From Mycobacterium asiaticum (GTDB lineage: Bacteria; Actinomycetota; Actinomycetes; Mycobacteriales; Mycobacteriaceae), in assembly GCF_001668675.1 (NCBI RefSeq), contig NZ_LZKQ01000032.1, forward strand, positions 1 through 58,557: a stretch of 58,557 bases of DNA. The letters run 5' to 3'. The position numbers were made by a program, and so were the translations under genes. Position 1 is the stretch's first letter, and every line of letters starts with the position of its first letter. The notes under the pieces are model-generated. The model was not told the DNA's origin and did not search any database. It saw only the letters and a list, made by a program, of their open reading frames with translations. Positions 56,727 through 58,557 of this stretch are shown piece after piece.

Positions 56727-58025
56727 ATGACCGTTCTGTCCCGCGGCGCCCGGGTCCGGCGCGGCGGCCGCAGGCCGGGTTGGGTGCTCTTGACGACGTT
56801 GCTGGTCCTGGCAATCGGGGCCAGTTCCGCGTTGGTTTTCACCGATCGGGTGGAACTCCTCAAGCTCGCTGTGATCCTGGCGCTGTGGGCCGCCGTCGCC
56901 GGCGCCTTCGTGTCGGTGCTGTACCGCCGCCAGGCCGAGGCGGATCAGGCGCGGGCGCGCGATATGAAGCTGGTTTACGACCTGCAGCTGGATCGAGAGA
57001 TCTCGGCCCGCCGCGAATACGAGCTGACCGTCGAGTCGCAGCTGCGCCGCGAGCTGGCCGCCGAACTGCGCGCCCAGGCCGCCGACGAGATCGCCGCGCT
57101 GCGCGCGGAATTGTCCGCGCTGCGAACCAACCTCGAGATCCTGTTCGACACCGACCTGGAACAGCGCCCAGCGCTCGAGACGCTGGGCGGGGACGCCGCA
57201 CGGGCGCTGACGGACCGGGGTCGCAACGGCGCGCAGAACGGCGAGGCCCCGCCCGCCGACTGGGTGCCCAGCGATCGGGTCACGGCGGTCCGCCGCGACG
57301 AGGATCCGCTCACCCGGACCGACGAGGTTGCGATCATCGACGTCCCGGAAGAACCGCTGTTGCCGCCGCGGCAGCCGGCCCCCGTCCAGGAGTACGTTCC
57401 TCCCGCGCAGCCCGAACCGCGTCATCGGCCCGCGCCGCCGCCGCCGACACCGCCCCCGCCGCCGCAGCAGCCGCAGTTTGAGCCCCAATTCCAGCCACAG
57501 CCGCAGTTCCAGCCGCAACCGCCGCCCGCCCCCGAGCCGCAGCCCGAGCCGCGGCCGACCGAGTGGCAGCCGGTCACCGCTGCCGGGCAGTGGTTGCCGC
57601 CGGGAACGGCCGGCAGCCACTGGCAGCCCGAACCGCCCCAACCGTCCAGCCAGACCCAGGGTCGCAGGAGGCGTTACCGGGATGCCGAGCCCGACAACAC
57701 CGGCGAGAGAGGCGAGAGCTCAGGCGACTTCGCGGCCCCGTACGGCGGCGGTCGCCGCTCCCGCTCGCGGCACTCGGCGGAGTACCGCGAGTACGGCGTG
57801 AGCAGCCTCGCCCGCGGCACCGAATCCGTACCGGACGAGCCCCCGCCGCCGCCCCGGCTGCCCCAGCCGCCGGTGCCCGCGCCCCGGCACCGCAGTGCCG
57901 AAGAGCTGAACCAGCAAGCCGACGACAACGAACCGCCCAGCGGCGGCCAGACCGTCGCCGACCTGCTGGCTCGGCTGCAGGTCCAGCCCAGCGGAGGCGG
58001 CCGCCGTCGCCGCCGGGACGAGTGA
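56727..58025 (+). CDS. Two-TM protein with coiled coil and Pro/Gln-rich tail (Rv3604c)
   Basis: 432 aa. Two TMs (WVLLTTLLVLAIGASSALVF and LLKLAVILALWAAVAGAFV), then a coiled coil at about 70-150 (EADQARARDMKLVYDLQLDR and on), then a long Pro/Gln-rich disordered tail that ends with a short conserved segment TVADLLARLQVQ. A cytoplasmic scaffold role would fit but is unproven. ATG 56727. Confidence 0.85.
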   Translation: MTVLSRGARVRRGGRRPGWVLLTTLLVLAIGASSALVFTDRVELLKLAVILALWAAVAGAFVSVLYRRQAEADQARARDMKLVYDLQLDREISARREYELTVESQLRRELAAELRAQAADEIAALRAELSALRTNLEILFDTDLEQRPALETLGGDAARALTDRGRNGAQNGEAPPADWVPSDRVTAVRRDEDPLTRTDEVAIIDVPEEPLLPPRQPAPVQEYVPPAQPEPRHRPAPPPPTPPPPPQQPQFEPQFQPQPQFQPQPPPAPEPQPEPRPTEWQPVTAAGQWLPPGTAGSHWQPEPPQPSSQTQGRRRRYRDAEPDNTGERGESSGDFAAPYGGGRRSRSRHSAEYREYGVSSLARGTESVPDEPPPPPRLPQPPVPAPRHRSAEELNQQADDNEPPSGGQTVADLLARLQVQPSGGGRRRRRDE

Positions 58026-58126
58026 ACTGGGTTCTCTGCCGCCTCATCGACTACAGTCATAGTGACCGTCCGGTACCCGAGAATCGGGACTGGAACGAAA
58101 CGTAGAAATTTGTGAGGTCGTCTGCG

Positions 58127-58557
58127 ATGGGGCAGTTCGACGGTTTGCGCCCGGCCAGGCTCAAGGTGGGGATCGTCTCCGCCGGTCGGGTGGGCACCGC
58201 GTTGGGAGTCGCGCTGGAGCGCGCCGACCACGTCGTCGTGGCATGCAGTGCCATCTCCCACGCGTCCCTGCAGTGGGCGCAGCGCCGCCTGCCGGACACC
58301 CCGGTACTGCCGCCGCCGGACGTGGCCGTGGGCGCGGAACTGCTGCTGCTGGCGGTACCCGACAGCGAACTGGCCGGCCTGGTGGCTGGGTTGGCCGCCA
58401 CCTCCGCGGTGCGACCGGGCACGATCGTGGTCCACACCTCCGGCGCCAACGGCGTCTCCGTACTGGCTCCGCTGACCGAACAGGGCTGCATGCCGCTGGC
58501 GATCCATCCCGCCATGACGTTCACCGGCGCTGACGAGGACATCGCGCGGCTGCCCGA
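58127..58557 (+). CDS. Rossmann-like/DUF2520 protein, 5' part (Rv3603c), runs off the window
   Basis: 143 codons of an open frame from ATG 58127. An NAD(P)-binding glycine motif VGIVSAGRVGTALGVAL is followed by LLLLAVPDSELAGLVAGL and VVHTSGANG, as in the F420/ketopantoate-reductase-like DUF2520 family. In M. tuberculosis it precedes panC and panD. The C-terminal helical domain is beyond the window. Confidence 0.88.
   Translation, partial: MGQFDGLRPARLKVGIVSAGRVGTALGVALERADHVVVACSAISHASLQWAQRRLPDTPVLPPPDVAVGAELLLLAVPDSELAGLVAGLAATSAVRPGTIVVHTSGANGVSVLAPLTEQGCMPLAIHPAMTFTGADEDIARLP

Overview
High-GC DNA from a slow-growing Mycobacterium. PE, PPE and PE_PGRS genes are present, and the gene order follows M. 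tuberculosis Rv3662c to Rv3603c in mirror image. Species cannot be fixed from the sequence. The PE_PGRS gene argues for the tuberculosis/marinum/kansasii side of the slow growers, yet the espACD genes (Rv3616c-Rv3614c) and esxV/esxW expected in this interval are absent here.

Layout. 1-572: end of an Rv3662c-like gene, with a perfect 77-nt foldback at the very edge that looks like a contig-end artefact. 573-2380: a Ms1 (MTS2823)-type RNA locus, a HAD phosphatase, the 6C small RNA and two DnaA boxes. 2380-20385: the Tad/Flp pilus locus (ssd, tadA, tadB, tadC, flp, two TadE-like genes), split inside tadA by a 13.5-kb mobile element at 4463-17973. 20395-25390: Rv3651-like protein, PE protein, MrfA-type helicase. 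25674-33818: cspA, Rv3647c, topA, a MarR/nitroreductase pair not found at this place in M. tuberculosis, a membrane adenylate cyclase (Rv3645) and a DNA polymerase III delta-prime-like ATPase. Then tRNA-Thr(CGT), PE_PGRS and a cell-envelope glycosylation cluster (Rv3635, galE1, Rv3632, ppgS, Rv3630). 40312-45650: ppa, dacB, DUF2342 protein, tilS, hpt, lpqG. 46265-51479: PE/PPE pair, an alcohol dehydrogenase/flavin monooxygenase/epoxide hydrolase operon and a VOC protein. 51634 to the end: ftsH-folE-folP-folB-folK-Rv3605c-Rv3604c-Rv3603c.

The main non-core feature is the 13.5-kb element. It carries a Tn554-type tnpA-tnpB-tnpC set (two tyrosine recombinases plus a small coiled-coil protein), has 10-bp inverted ends (CTTATCTGTA/TACAGATAAG), and sits so that removing it restores the tadA reading frame. 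Cargo: an MmpL/RND transporter with a downstream TetR gene, a second divergent TetR gene, a third KstR-like TetR gene, a 102-aa ORF, and an XRE-ImmA/IrrE metallopeptidase with an unrecognised 239-aa companion. Two pairs of a 15-bp TetR-type palindrome, each pair spaced exactly 20 bp, lie before the transporter and before the divergent TetR gene. A 1,488-bp IS256-family element with a 9-bp target duplication is nested inside, and it splits a palindrome upstream of the third TetR gene.

How the genes work together: the split tadA should disable pilus assembly while adding a regulated efflux/lipid-transport module. The folate genes form one tightly overlapping run behind ftsH. The galE1/ppgS/Rv3632/Rv3630 group fits supply, lipid-linking and flipping of an amino-sugar decoration for arabinogalactan.
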